This document shows positions 8,606 through 16,166 of a stretch of DNA of 64,000 nucleotides, piece after piece. The stretch spans positions 4,650,001 to 4,714,000 of the forward strand of contig NZ_BAABIS010000001.1 in the NCBI RefSeq assembly GCF_039542905.1, read 5' to 3'. This stretch comes from Kitasatospora terrestris (GTDB lineage Bacteria > Actinomycetota > Actinomycetes > Streptomycetales > Streptomycetaceae). The notes beneath the pieces were generated by a model. That model worked only from the letters and a program-made list of their open reading frames with translations, did not search any database and had not been told where the DNA came from. Each line of letters starts with the position of its first letter. The first letter of the stretch is position 1. Both the position numbers and the translations under genes were made by a program.

Positions 8606-8640
8606 GATGCCCCGGCCCCCGCGAGGGGGACCGGGGCATC
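8606..8640. terminator. Bidirectional terminator between convergent genes
   Basis: Perfect arms GATGCCCCGG (8606-8615) and CCGGGGCATC (8631-8640) extended by an inner CCCCC/GGGGG pair around a GCGA loop. It lies between the coiled-coil gene ending at 8577 and terD ending at 8660, so it can serve both. Confidence 0.85.
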
Positions 8641-8659
8641 ACCCGTTGCGGGGCGGTGG

Positions 8660-9235
8660 TCAGACGTTGACGCCGAAGTCCTGGGCGATGCCGACCAGGC
8701 CGGAGGCGTAGCCCTGGCCGATGGCGCGGAACTTCCACTCCTCGCCGTTGCGGTAGAGCTCGCCGAAGATCATGGCGGTCTCGGTGGCCGCGTCCTCGGA
8801 GAGGTCGTAGCGGGCGATCTCGGCGCCGCCGGCGGCGTTCAGCACGCGGATGTACGCGTTGCGGACCTGGCCGAAGCTCTGGCCGCGGGTGACCGCGTCG
8901 TAGATCGACACCGGGAAGGTGATCCGGGTGACGTCGGCGGGCAGCCCGGCGAGGTTGACGTTGATCTGCTCGTCGTCGCCCGCGCCCTCGCCGGTGCGGT
9001 TGTCACCGGTGTGGACGACGGTGTTGTCCGGCGTGGCGGTGTTGTTGAAGAAGACGAAGTGACGGTCGGAGTACACCTTGCCGTCGTTGTTGAGCACGAT
9101 CGCGCTGGCGTCCAGGTCGAACTCGGCGCCGGTGGTGGTCCGGACGTCCCAGCCGAGGCCGACGGTGACCGCGGTCAGGCCGGGGGCCTCCTTGGTCAGC
9201 GAAACGTTGCCACCCTTGGAGAGGCTCACTGGCAT
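8660..9235 (-). CDS. TerD family calcium-binding stress protein
   Basis: 191-residue TerD-domain protein; the family is named from tellurite resistance, binds Ca2+, and in Streptomyces has been linked to development and stress. The sequence shows the typical opening VSLSKGGNVSL, GLGWD, the DLDASA strand and the acidic calcium-binding loop (NNDGK), then HTGDNRTGEGAGDDEQI. The frame is open upstream but ATG 9235 gives the family N-terminus. It stands alone here, without TerB, TerC or TerZ neighbours. Confidence 0.93.
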   Translation of the reverse strand: MPVSLSKGGNVSLTKEAPGLTAVTVGLGWDVRTTTGAEFDLDASAIVLNNDGKVYSDRHFVFFNNTATPDNTVVHTGDNRTGEGAGDDEQINVNLAGLPADVTRITFPVSIYDAVTRGQSFGQVRNAYIRVLNAAGGAEIARYDLSEDAATETAMIFGELYRNGEEWKFRAIGQGYASGLVGIAQDFGVNV

Positions 9236-9318
9236 GGTCTGTGGTGTCCCTTCGTCGCTTTTGCCGGAAGAACGCCGGCAGACGGGTCCATGGTTCCACC
9301 GGTACGGCGGGTTCTTGG

Positions 9319-9816
9319 TCAGATTCTCGGGAAACGGCCCTGGACGGTCCAGATGTGGGGGTTGTCGGCGAGCCCCTCGTGCAGGTCGGTCAGGTCGGCG
9401 AGGACGTCCTGGAGGAAGTCGCGGGACTCCCGGCGCAGGTCCGCGTGACGCACCACCAGCGGCTCCGCGTCGGGCAGCCAGGTCGCCGAGACCTCCACCA
9501 GGCCGAACCGGCGCGCGAACCGCAGCAGCTCGGTGTTCTGGGTGAAGTCCAGGTCGGCGGTGCGCACCGTCGCCGAGCGGCTGCCCCGGGGGTCGAGGTC
9601 GAGCTCCTCGACGATGTCGCACAGCGCCCAGGCGAAGTCGAGCACCGGCACCCACGCCCACCGGGTGGCCAACTCCTCGCCCTCCACGTCCAGGTAGACG
9701 TCCCCGCAGAACAGGTCGTGGCGCAGGGTGCGGACCGGCGCGGTGCGGTAGTCCGTCTGCGGCGGGTCGGGGAAGCGGTTGGAGAGGGAGTATCCGAGCT
9801 CGATCACACCGGTCAT
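9319..9816 (-). CDS. Conserved hypothetical protein
   Basis: 165-residue soluble protein, acidic, with no signal peptide or membrane segment. It is rich in Asp and aromatic residues (DLFCGDVYLDVEGEELATRW, then VPVLDFAWALCDIVEELD), and the C-terminal third looks helical (RRESRDFLQDVLADLTDLH). I do not recognise the family. It is divergent from arfB across a 94-bp spacer containing repeated ACCGGGT heptamers, and is 83 bp upstream of terD on the same strand, so it may be cotranscribed with it. Confidence 0.7.
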   Translation of the reverse strand: MTGVIELGYSLSNRFPDPPQTDYRTAPVRTLRHDLFCGDVYLDVEGEELATRWAWVPVLDFAWALCDIVEELDLDPRGSRSATVRTADLDFTQNTELLRFARRFGLVEVSATWLPDAEPLVVRHADLRRESRDFLQDVLADLTDLHEGLADNPHIWTVQGRFPRI

Positions 9817-9843
9817 TGTCGCGGTGCGCGGGGGTTCCCGTTG

Positions 9844-9886
9844 ACCGGGTGGTCGGGGTCTACCGGGTTAACCGGGTGACCCGGGT
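9844..9886. repeat. Heptamer repeats in a divergent promoter region
   Basis: ACCGGGT occurs at 9844-9850, 9862-9868 and 9871-9877, followed by the palindrome ACCCGGGT at 9879-9886. All lie in the 94 bp between the divergent hypothetical gene and arfB. Spacing of the first two units is 18 bp and of the next two 9 bp. This could be an operator cluster or short tandem duplication. Confidence 0.45.
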
Positions 9887-9910
9887 GCCGGTCGGCGGGA
9901 TGATGGGCGC

Positions 9911-10342
9911 ATGACTGAGCCCATACGCGTGCGGGGGTCGGTGGTCGTCCCTGACGCCGAGCTCGTCTGGCGCTTCTCCCGTTCCTCCGGCCCCGGCGGC
10001 CAGCACGTCAACACCTCGGACACCCAGGTCGAGCTGCGGTACGACCTGGCGGCGTCCCAGGCGCTGCCCCCGGTGTGGAAGGAGCGCGCCCTGGAGCGGC
10101 TCGCAGGAAGGCTGGTGGACGGGCGGGTGCTGGTCGTCCGGGCCTCGGAGCACCGCTCGCAGTGGCGCAACCGCGAGGTCGCGGCGGCCCGGCTGGCGTC
10201 GCTGCTCGGCGAGGCGACCGCCCCGCCGCCGAAGGCCCGGCGGGCCACCAAGCCGAGCCGCGGCATGGTCGAGCGGCGGCTGGACGACAAGCGCCGGCGC
10301 GCGGGCCTGAAGCAGACCCGGGGACGGGTCAAGGACTTCTGA
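9911..10342 (+). CDS. arfB: Peptidyl-tRNA hydrolase ArfB, ribosome rescue factor
   Basis: Releases peptides from ribosomes stalled at mRNA 3' ends, as a backup to tmRNA. The 143-residue length fits the family. The class I release-factor motif GGQ is near residues 29-31 inside SRSSGPGGQHVNTSDTQVELR. A basic C-terminal tail (KRRRAGLKQTRGRVKDF) is the part that, in characterised ArfB, inserts into the empty mRNA channel. Absence of a codon-recognition domain separates it from RF1/RF2. ATG 9911 is the start. Confidence 0.95.
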   Translation: MTEPIRVRGSVVVPDAELVWRFSRSSGPGGQHVNTSDTQVELRYDLAASQALPPVWKERALERLAGRLVDGRVLVVRASEHRSQWRNREVAAARLASLLGEATAPPPKARRATKPSRGMVERRLDDKRRRAGLKQTRGRVKDF

Positions 10343-10351
10343 GCGCCCGGC

Positions 10352-10894
10352 TCAGCTCCCCAGCTGCCGGTACGCCCCGCGGAAGTAGAGCAGCGGGCCG
10401 GTGCCGGCCCCGGTGACGTGCGCCTCCAGGACGCGGCCGAGGACGAGGGTGTGGTCGCCGGCCGGGATCCGCTGCTCGGTGCGGCACTCGACGGTGGCCA
10501 GGGCGCCGGTGATCAGCGGGGCGCCGGTGTGCGGGCCGCGGCGGTGCGGCGCGTCGGCGAACAGCAGGCGGTCGCTGAGCCGGCCCTTCATCGCGAAGCG
10601 GGAGGCGAGCGGGCGGTGCTCCTCGCCGAGCAGGGAGACGGCCCAGGTGTCGGTGCGGGCGAGCAGCTCGTCCATCCGGGAGTCCTCGCGGACCGAGACC
10701 AGCACCAGCGGCGGCTCCAGCGACACCGAGAGGAACGAGGTCGCCGTCATCCCGACGTCCTCGCCGTCCTCGGGGTCGTGACAGGTGACCAGGGACACCC
10801 CGGAGGCGAGCTGGCCGAGGGCGGCGCGGAACTCGTCGGGTGTCGCGGAGGCGGCGGCGGAGGAGGGCTGCGGGGAGCTGTACACGTACCGCAC
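10352..10894 (-). CDS. Flavin reductase family protein (FMN-binding split barrel)
   Basis: 180 residues with the flavin reductase-like fold: ALGQLASGVSLVTC, GMTATSFLSVSLEPPLVLVSV (flavin-binding strand-loop, about residues 48-68), SVLLGEEHRPLASRFA and an ending that shields a hydrophobic strand. Such proteins supply reduced FMN/FAD from NAD(P)H to partner monooxygenases, but no monooxygenase lies nearby. The first ~15 residues are Ser/Ala-rich and probably disordered. It is convergent with arfB (9 bp apart) and divergent from the diguanylate cyclase gene. Confidence 0.88.
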   Translation of the reverse strand: MRYVYSSPQPSSAAASATPDEFRAALGQLASGVSLVTCHDPEDGEDVGMTATSFLSVSLEPPLVLVSVREDSRMDELLARTDTWAVSLLGEEHRPLASRFAMKGRLSDRLLFADAPHRRGPHTGAPLITGALATVECRTEQRIPAGDHTLVLGRVLEAHVTGAGTGPLLYFRGAYRQLGS

Positions 10895-11221
10895 CGTAGT
10901 CGCCGTCCGGGGCTCCCGGTATCGGGCCCTGGTCGTAGGACCGCTCGGCCGCTGGTCCCGGGCGCCCCATCACTCTCAGGAGTGAGCACGGCTTGAGTCC
11001 GGCTCGCGGCGGGCCGACCAGAAGGTGGTCCGGTGTCAGGGATTGCCCTGGTATTCGCAGGTACTGCGCAGTTTGCTGGCGTGCACATTGTGTGATTTGA
11101 GTCACAGTGGCTACCTATTGCTGACCGAGCGTGCCGATCGCAGTGCTCCCTGTGATTCAGTTCTTCTGGCAATCGGACGATAACCATCAAGACCTATCCG
11201 AAGCAGCCGGGGAGCCCCCGC
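10895..11221. promoter_or_regulatory. 327-bp divergent intergenic region
   Basis: No gene is seen here. The region separates the flavin reductase (minus strand) and the GGDEF protein (plus strand). It contains a small dyad TCACTC-TCAG-GAGTGA (10970-10985) and a strong CRP-type palindrome listed separately. I found no convincing BldD-type site by eye, although cdgB in Streptomyces is a known BldD target. Confidence 0.6.
11091..11106. promoter_or_regulatory. CRP/FNR-type operator upstream of the diguanylate cyclase
   Basis: TGTGA (11091-11095), six bases, TCACA (11102-11106): a perfect symmetrical CRP consensus. It also fits the motif GTG-N6-GNCAC that I recall for S. coelicolor Crp. Its centre is about 123 bp before the ATG of the cyclase gene and about 204 bp from the divergent flavin reductase start. 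Binding is inferred. Confidence 0.65.
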
Positions 11222-13093
11222 ATGGAAGCCGAGTCGGAGCCCTACGTCCGCCTCGCGACCCTCCGCACCTTGCACCGGGTCGTGGCGGACCTCAACGCTG
11301 CCCGGAGCCTGGCCGGCACGCTCCAGGCGGTGGTCGAGGGCGCGGTGCACGGGCTCGGGTTCGACGCGGCGGCGGTCAGCCTGGTGCGGCCGGACGGCGA
11401 CCTGGTGGTGGCGGCGGTCTGGGAGATCGAGGAGAGCGCGTTCGGCGGGCCGGCGGTGCTGCTCGGCCAGGTCGGCTCCCGCGAGTCCTGGGAGCGGATG
11501 CTGAGCGTCAGCGACCACTGGGGCACCCTGCGCTTCCTCCCCTTCGACCGGGGCTGGGCGGTGGGCACCGACATCCCGGTGTGGACCGGCGACGGCCCGC
11601 TGCCCGTCTACTCCAACGACTGGCACCCGCAGGACGTCCTGCTCGCCCCGATGTACAGCGCCGGCGGCGACCTGCTCGGCGTGCTCTCGGTGGACCGCCC
11701 GCGCAGCGGCAAGCGGCCCGGCGCGTGGACCCGCGAGGCGCTGGAGATGTTCTCCCTGCAGGCCTCCATCGCGATCGGCAACGCCCGGCTGCGGGCCGAG
11801 ATGCAGCGCGCCCTGGCCCGGCTGGAGAAGGAGCAGCAGGCGCTGCGGGCCAGCGAGGAGAGCTTCCGCCAGGCGTTCGAGTACGCGCCCAGCGGGATGG
11901 CCATCACCGAGCTGCACGGCGACGCGATGGGCCAGCTGACCCGGGTCAACGACGCGCTCTGCCGGCTGCTCGGCCGCCCCCGCGCCACCCTGCGCCAGCA
12001 GCGCTTCGCCGACCTGGTCCACCCCGACGACCTGGAGCTGCTGCGCCGCACCAGCGCCGAGGGCGGCCGCGCGGAGCTGCGGCTGTCCCGCCGGGACGGC
12101 GGTTACCAGTGGGTGTGCCTGCGCAACTCGGTGGTGGCCGACGCCACCGAGGGCCCGAGCTTCCTGCTCACCCACGTCGAGGACATCGAGGACCGCAAGC
12201 GGCACGAGCTGCAGCTGGCCCACCGGGCCAGCCACGACGCGCTGACCGGCCTGCCGAACGGCGCCGAGCTGCGGGCCCGGCTCGGCCGGCGGCTGTGCAA
12301 CCTGCCGCAGCCGGTCGGCGGCGGCGCCCCGGCGGGCGAACCGGCGTACGCGGGGCACGGCGGCCACGGGAGCCACCCGGAGCACGGCGGCCACGCCGCC
12401 CCCGCCGGCCCGCCCGCGATGGCCCCGCAGGGCTACCAGAGCGCCTCCTACAGCGCGCACAGCGCCTACGACGGTCTGGCGGTGCCCGGACCCTCCGCGC
12501 ACGGCTACGCGGGCCGTGACGACGCCCTGGACCGCGACCGGGAGGCGTTCGCCGCCGGGCACGTGCTGCGCTACAGCGGCTCCCCGGCCGACCACGTGCA
12601 CGCGGTGGTCCCGGCGGACGGGCCCGCCGGCGAGCTGTGGGGCCGGCGCGGCGGGCCGCCGCCGTCCGACAAGGGCCTGGCGGTGCTCTTCTGCGACCTC
12701 GACGGCTTCAAGTCGGTCAACGACCGCTTCGGCCACAACGCCGGCGACGCGGTGCTGATCGAGGTCGCCCGGCGGCTCCAGCAGGTCGTCCGCGAGGGCG
12801 ACACGGTGGCCCGGATGGGCGGCGACGAGTTCGTGGTGCTGGCCGACGGCATCGGCCGCGAGGAGGCCAAGGACCTCGCGGGCCGGCTGCGCAACGCGAT
12901 CATCCCGCCGATGCGGATCGACAACCGGGCGATGCGGGTCGGCGTCAGCCTGGGCATCGGCTGGGCGGGCTGCGGGATGTCCATCGACGAGGTGCTGCAG
13001 GCGGCCGACGAGCGCATGTACGACGAGAAGCGGGCGCGTGGAGGAGCGGTGAGGGGCGCGCGGGGGGAGCGTTCACACCGCCGAGCGGGCTAA
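11222..13093 (+). CDS. cdgB: GAF-PAS-GGDEF diguanylate cyclase, CdgB-like
   Basis: Makes cyclic di-GMP, which in Streptomyces controls development through BldD. The 623 residues contain a GAF domain (about 15-190), a coiled helix, a PAS/PAC domain (about 215-335) and a GGDEF domain (about 336-620). The active-site GGDEF is intact near residue 533, and an RxxD inhibitory site (REGD) lies exactly five residues before it, so product inhibition is expected. The GGDEF domain is interrupted by a ~125-residue Gly/His/Pro/Tyr-rich insert (about 360-483) between the first helix (DALTGLPN) and the first strand (LAVLFCDLDGF). No EAL or HD-GYP domain is present. Domain order matches S. coelicolor CdgB. 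Confidence 0.88.
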   Translation: MEAESEPYVRLATLRTLHRVVADLNAARSLAGTLQAVVEGAVHGLGFDAAAVSLVRPDGDLVVAAVWEIEESAFGGPAVLLGQVGSRESWERMLSVSDHWGTLRFLPFDRGWAVGTDIPVWTGDGPLPVYSNDWHPQDVLLAPMYSAGGDLLGVLSVDRPRSGKRPGAWTREALEMFSLQASIAIGNARLRAEMQRALARLEKEQQALRASEESFRQAFEYAPSGMAITELHGDAMGQLTRVNDALCRLLGRPRATLRQQRFADLVHPDDLELLRRTSAEGGRAELRLSRRDGGYQWVCLRNSVVADATEGPSFLLTHVEDIEDRKRHELQLAHRASHDALTGLPNGAELRARLGRRLCNLPQPVGGGAPAGEPAYAGHGGHGSHPEHGGHAAPAGPPAMAPQGYQSASYSAHSAYDGLAVPGPSAHGYAGRDDALDRDREAFAAGHVLRYSGSPADHVHAVVPADGPAGELWGRRGGPPPSDKGLAVLFCDLDGFKSVNDRFGHNAGDAVLIEVARRLQQVVREGDTVARMGGDEFVVLADGIGREEAKDLAGRLRNAIIPPMRIDNRAMRVGVSLGIGWAGCGMSIDEVLQAADERMYDEKRARGGAVRGARGERSHRRAG

Positions 13094-13178
13094 GCGCCGC
13101 GCTGACCGGCTTTTCCCGCCGTCGGGGACGGCAGGTAGGGTGCCCTGGGTACGAGCGTCCAGGACTGGGGAGTTGACC

Positions 13179-14075
13179 GTGACCACGGCCGGCAGCAACG
13201 ACGCGCCCGAGAGCGCGGGCGACGAGGACCCCTTCGCGTACCTGTACCGCCCCGCCGAGGGCGAGGCGCCGGGCGACCGTCCGCGCAGCTCGTACAGCCG
13301 CCCGATGGAGGTCGGACGGGCCAGCTACGACCGGCCCGCGCAGCCGGCGTACGCCCGGCCGGCGCCGCCGGAGGCGCCCACCATGGCGGTGCCGCAGCAG
13401 TCCCGGTACGCCGAGCGCTCCCGGCCGCAGCCGGGCGAGGAGCGGCCCGGCGGCGGGCGCGGCAAGGCCGCGGTGATCGGCGCGGTCGCGGTGGTCGCGG
13501 CCATAGCGATCGGCGCGGGCATCGCGCTGTCCACCGGTGACCCGGACGGCAAGCCGTCGGCGGGCGGCGGGCACTCCAGCGCCCCGGCCCAGCCCAGCCC
13601 CCAGGCCTCGGCCTCCGCGTCCGCCTCGGCGAGCGCCACGGCCTCGACCGACCCGGTGGCCGACGCCGGCAAGCTGCAGGCGCAGGGCGCCGCCCCGGGC
13701 AACGCCGTCAAGGGCGCGGTCTCGGCGGACGGCGGCTACCTCACGCTGCAGCCGGGCTCCACGGTGACCTGGACGGTGAGCGTGCCGGCCGCCGGGCAGT
13801 ACAAGTTCTGGCTGCACTTCAACAACACCGGCGGCGACCTCCCAGCGGCGGTCGCCGTCAACGGGCAGGACCGCGAGGGCGGCGTCACCTTCAAGAACTA
13901 CTCGAAGGGCAACACCGACCCGGCCCAGGCCTGGTTCTCCACGAACATATGGCCGCAGCTGCAGGCGGGCACGAACACCCTCACGGTGTCCCTGCCCGCC
14001 GGGAGCGGCGGCTCGGTCCTGCTGGACCAGGTGGCGCTGACCGGGATGGGGGTCAACTCCTACCCGACGAAGTGA
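13179..14075 (+). CDS. Membrane-anchored protein with C-terminal carbohydrate-binding module
   Basis: 298 residues if GTG 13179 is used (GGGGAG six bases upstream); the frame is open further up. A Pro/Arg/Tyr-rich cytoplasmic N-terminus is followed by one membrane segment near residues 95-118, a Ser/Ala/Pro linker (QASASASASASA), and a ~130-residue C-terminal beta-sandwich resembling CBM6/CBM35 (YLTLQPGSTVTWTV, YKFWLHFNN, then SVLLDQVALTG). It would hold a sugar-binding domain outside the cell. The 3' end overlaps the convergent aldolase gene by 23 bp, next to the amino-sugar locus, so recognition of chitin- or mucin-like glycans is a reasonable guess. Confidence 0.78.
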   Translation: MTTAGSNDAPESAGDEDPFAYLYRPAEGEAPGDRPRSSYSRPMEVGRASYDRPAQPAYARPAPPEAPTMAVPQQSRYAERSRPQPGEERPGGGRGKAAVIGAVAVVAAIAIGAGIALSTGDPDGKPSAGGGHSSAPAQPSPQASASASASASATASTDPVADAGKLQAQGAAPGNAVKGAVSADGGYLTLQPGSTVTWTVSVPAAGQYKFWLHFNNTGGDLPAAVAVNGQDREGGVTFKNYSKGNTDPAQAWFSTNIWPQLQAGTNTLTVSLPAGSGGSVLLDQVALTGMGVNSYPTK

Positions 14076-14916
14076 CCACCCCGGCCAGGTGGGCCACCGT
14101 GGCGGCCATCGCCCGGCGGCCCGGGTCGAGGTACTTGCGCGGGTCGGTGACGGCCGGGTCGCCGGCCAGGTGGGCCCGGACGGCCGGGGTGAAGGCCAGG
14201 TTGAGCGCCGTCCCGATGTTGATCTTCACCATGCCGGCGGCGACCGCCGCGGCCAGCTCGCCGTCCGGCACGCCGGAGCTGCCGTGCAGCACCAGCGGCA
14301 CCGGCACGGCGGCCGCCAGCCGGCCGATCAGGCCGTGGTCGAGGGAGGCGGTGCGCGCGGTCATCGCGTGCGAGGAGCCGACCGCGACGGCCAGCGCGTC
14401 CACCCCGGTGTCGGCGACGTAGGCGGCCGCCTCGTCCGGGTCGGTCCGGGCGCCGGGGGCGTGCGCGGACAGCGGCGCGGCCCCGTCCTTGCCGCCGACC
14501 CGGCCCAGCTCGGCCTCCAGGTGCAGGCCGTGCCGGTGCGCCCAGTCGGCGGCCTCGGCGGTGGCCTTGACGTTCTCGTGGTGCGGTAGGTGCGAGGCGT
14601 CGAACATCGCGGAGGAGAAGCCGGCGGCGGGCGCGGCCCGCAGCAGGTCGAGGTCCTCGACGTGGTCCAGGTGGAGCGAGACCGGGACGCGGGCGGCGGC
14701 GGCCACCTCGGCGCAGGCCCGGGCGATCGGCAGCAGCCGGCCGCCGTGGAAGCCGACGGCGTTCTGGCTGATCTGGAGGATCACCGGAGTGCCGGCGTCC
14801 TCGGCGCCGGTGGCGATGGCCTCGGCGTGCTCCAGGGTGATGACGTTGAAGGCGGGCAGTCCGGTGCGGGCGGCGACGGCGTCGGCGAGCAGCTCGGAGG
14901 TACGGGCGAGAGGCAT
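14053..14916 (-). CDS. Class II fructose/tagatose-bisphosphate aldolase family protein
   Basis: 287-residue zinc-dependent TIM-barrel aldolase (FbaA/GatY/KbaY family). Visible elements: PAFNVITLEHAEAI, VPVSLHLDHVEDLDLL with the zinc/catalytic HLDH near residue 83, MFDASHLPHHENV, LEAELGRVGGKDG, VGSSHAM, LVLHGSSGVPDGEL and KINIGTALNLAF. The short form and the amino-sugar context fit tagatose-1,6-bisphosphate aldolase (AgaY/KbaY) as well as fructose-bisphosphate aldolase; sequence alone does not decide. It is the third gene after the kinase and deacetylase, 74 bp behind nagA with a hairpin between them. Confidence 0.85.
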   Translation of the reverse strand: MPLARTSELLADAVAARTGLPAFNVITLEHAEAIATGAEDAGTPVILQISQNAVGFHGGRLLPIARACAEVAAAARVPVSLHLDHVEDLDLLRAAPAAGFSSAMFDASHLPHHENVKATAEAADWAHRHGLHLEAELGRVGGKDGAAPLSAHAPGARTDPDEAAAYVADTGVDALAVAVGSSHAMTARTASLDHGLIGRLAAAVPVPLVLHGSSGVPDGELAAAVAAGMVKINIGTALNLAFTPAVRAHLAGDPAVTDPRKYLDPGRRAMAATVAHLAGVVTSSGRS

Positions 14917-14966
14917 GGGTGTCCCCGGGAAGGTGAGTAGCGAGGCGCAGGTGAATCCGCTGCTCA

Positions 14967-14989
14967 CCCTCCCGGCAGGACGGGGAGGG
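14967..14989 (-). terminator. Hairpin after nagA, possible partial terminator
   Basis: CCCTCCC (14967-14973) and GGGAGGG (14983-14989) with a 9-nt loop, immediately after the nagA stop codon on the minus strand and before the aldolase gene. It could reduce read-through into the aldolase or stabilise the upstream mRNA 3' end. Confidence 0.5.
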
Positions 14990-14990
14990 C

Positions 14991-16166
14991 TCAGGCCGCG
15001 TGGGCCCTGGTGAGGCGGTCCGCGCCGACGATCCACTCGCCGCGGCGCATCACCGCGACGAGGTCGAGGGTTTCGGAGTCGAGCACGACGAGGTCGGCGT
15101 TCTTGCCTGCCTCCAGGGAGCCGATGGAGTCCGACAGGCCGAGCAGCCGCGCCGGGACGGTGGACAGGGAGGTGACGGCCTGGTTCAGCGAGAGGCCCAG
15201 GACGTTGACGGCCCGCTGGAACGAGACGTCGAGGGTGAGGGTGGAGCCGGCGATGGAGCCGCCCTCGACCAGCCGCGCGACGCCGTTCTCGACCCGGACC
15301 TGGAGCGGGCCGAGCGGGTAGAGCCCGTCGCCCATCCCGGCCGCGCCCATGGCGTCGGTGATCAGCGCGACCCGCTCGGCGCCGGCCGTGCCGTACGCCA
15401 GCTCCAGCACCGAGGGGTGCAGGTGGATGCCGTCGTTGATCAGCTCGACGGTGACCCGCTCGTCCTCCAGCAGGGCGACGATCGGGCCGGGCGCGCGGTG
15501 CTGGATGCCCGGCATCGCGTTGAACAGGTGGGTGGCGACGGTGGCACCGGCGTCGACCGCGGCGAGCGTCAGGTCGTAGTCGGAGTCGGTGTGGCCGACG
15601 GCGGCGATGATGCCGAGGTCGGAGAGCATCCGGACCGACTCCAGGCCGCCGGGCAGCTCGGGGGCGAGGGTGAACATCTTCGCGTGGCCGCGGGCGGCGT
15701 CGGCGAGCTTGCGCACCAGCGCCGGGTCCGGGTCGCGCAGCAGGTCGGGGCGGTGGGCGCCGCACCGGTTGTGCGAGATGAACGGCCCCTCGAAGTGGAT
15801 GCCCGCCAGCACCCCGTCCTCGACCAGTTCGGACAGGACCGCGGCCTGCCGGCACACCTCGTCGATCTCCCCGGTGACGGTGGAGGCGATGGTGGTGGTG
15901 GTGCCGTGCGCGAGGTGGGTGCGCGCCGCCGTGAGCGCCTCCTCGGCGATGCCGGAGGCGTACGAGGCGCCGCCGCCGCCGTGCACGTGCAGGTCGACGA
16001 AGCCAGGAACGACGGTGTACCCGGTGAGGTCGAGGTCGCCCGGCTCCGGCTCGCCGCCGAGGCCCGCGATGCGCGAGCCCTCGACGGAGATCCGGCCGTG
16101 CTCGACGACGCCACCCGGCAGCACCAGACGGGCTCCGGCGAATGCTTTGCGGTCCGCGGTTGTCAC
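14991..16166 (-). CDS. nagA: N-acetylglucosamine-6-phosphate (or N-acetylgalactosamine-6-phosphate) deacetylase
   Basis: Amidohydrolase of 391 residues that removes acetate from N-acetyl-hexosamine 6-phosphate. The metal-binding HVHGGGG (PGFVDLHVHGGGG) is near residues 57-65, the Glu ligand region GIHFEGPFIS near 140, VGHTDSDYD near 192, HLFNAM near 216, and the catalytic Asp region ALITDAMGAAGM near 270. It starts at GTG 16166 inside a 4-bp overlap with the upstream kinase stop (TGA/GTG), so the two are translationally coupled. In S. coelicolor the nagK-nagA pair acts on GlcNAc and is repressed by DasR, which agrees with the dre-like sites upstream of this operon. Confidence 0.93.
   Translation of the reverse strand: MTTADRKAFAGARLVLPGGVVEHGRISVEGSRIAGLGGEPEPGDLDLTGYTVVPGFVDLHVHGGGGASYASGIAEEALTAARTHLAHGTTTTIASTVTGEIDEVCRQAAVLSELVEDGVLAGIHFEGPFISHNRCGAHRPDLLRDPDPALVRKLADAARGHAKMFTLAPELPGGLESVRMLSDLGIIAAVGHTDSDYDLTLAAVDAGATVATHLFNAMPGIQHRAPGPIVALLEDERVTVELINDGIHLHPSVLELAYGTAGAERVALITDAMGAAGMGDGLYPLGPLQVRVENGVARLVEGGSIAGSTLTLDVSFQRAVNVLGLSLNQAVTSLSTVPARLLGLSDSIGSLEAGKNADLVVLDSETLDLVAVMRRGEWIVGADRLTRAHAA

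Noticed and set aside
10895..11221. A BldD operator upstream of the cdgB-like gene
   Set aside because: Segments compared with the BldD consensus matched only one half-site.
11111..12736. A 541-codon minus-strand ORF opposite the GGDEF protein gene
   Set aside because: No domain, shadow composition, and it covers the intact GAF and PAS coding region.
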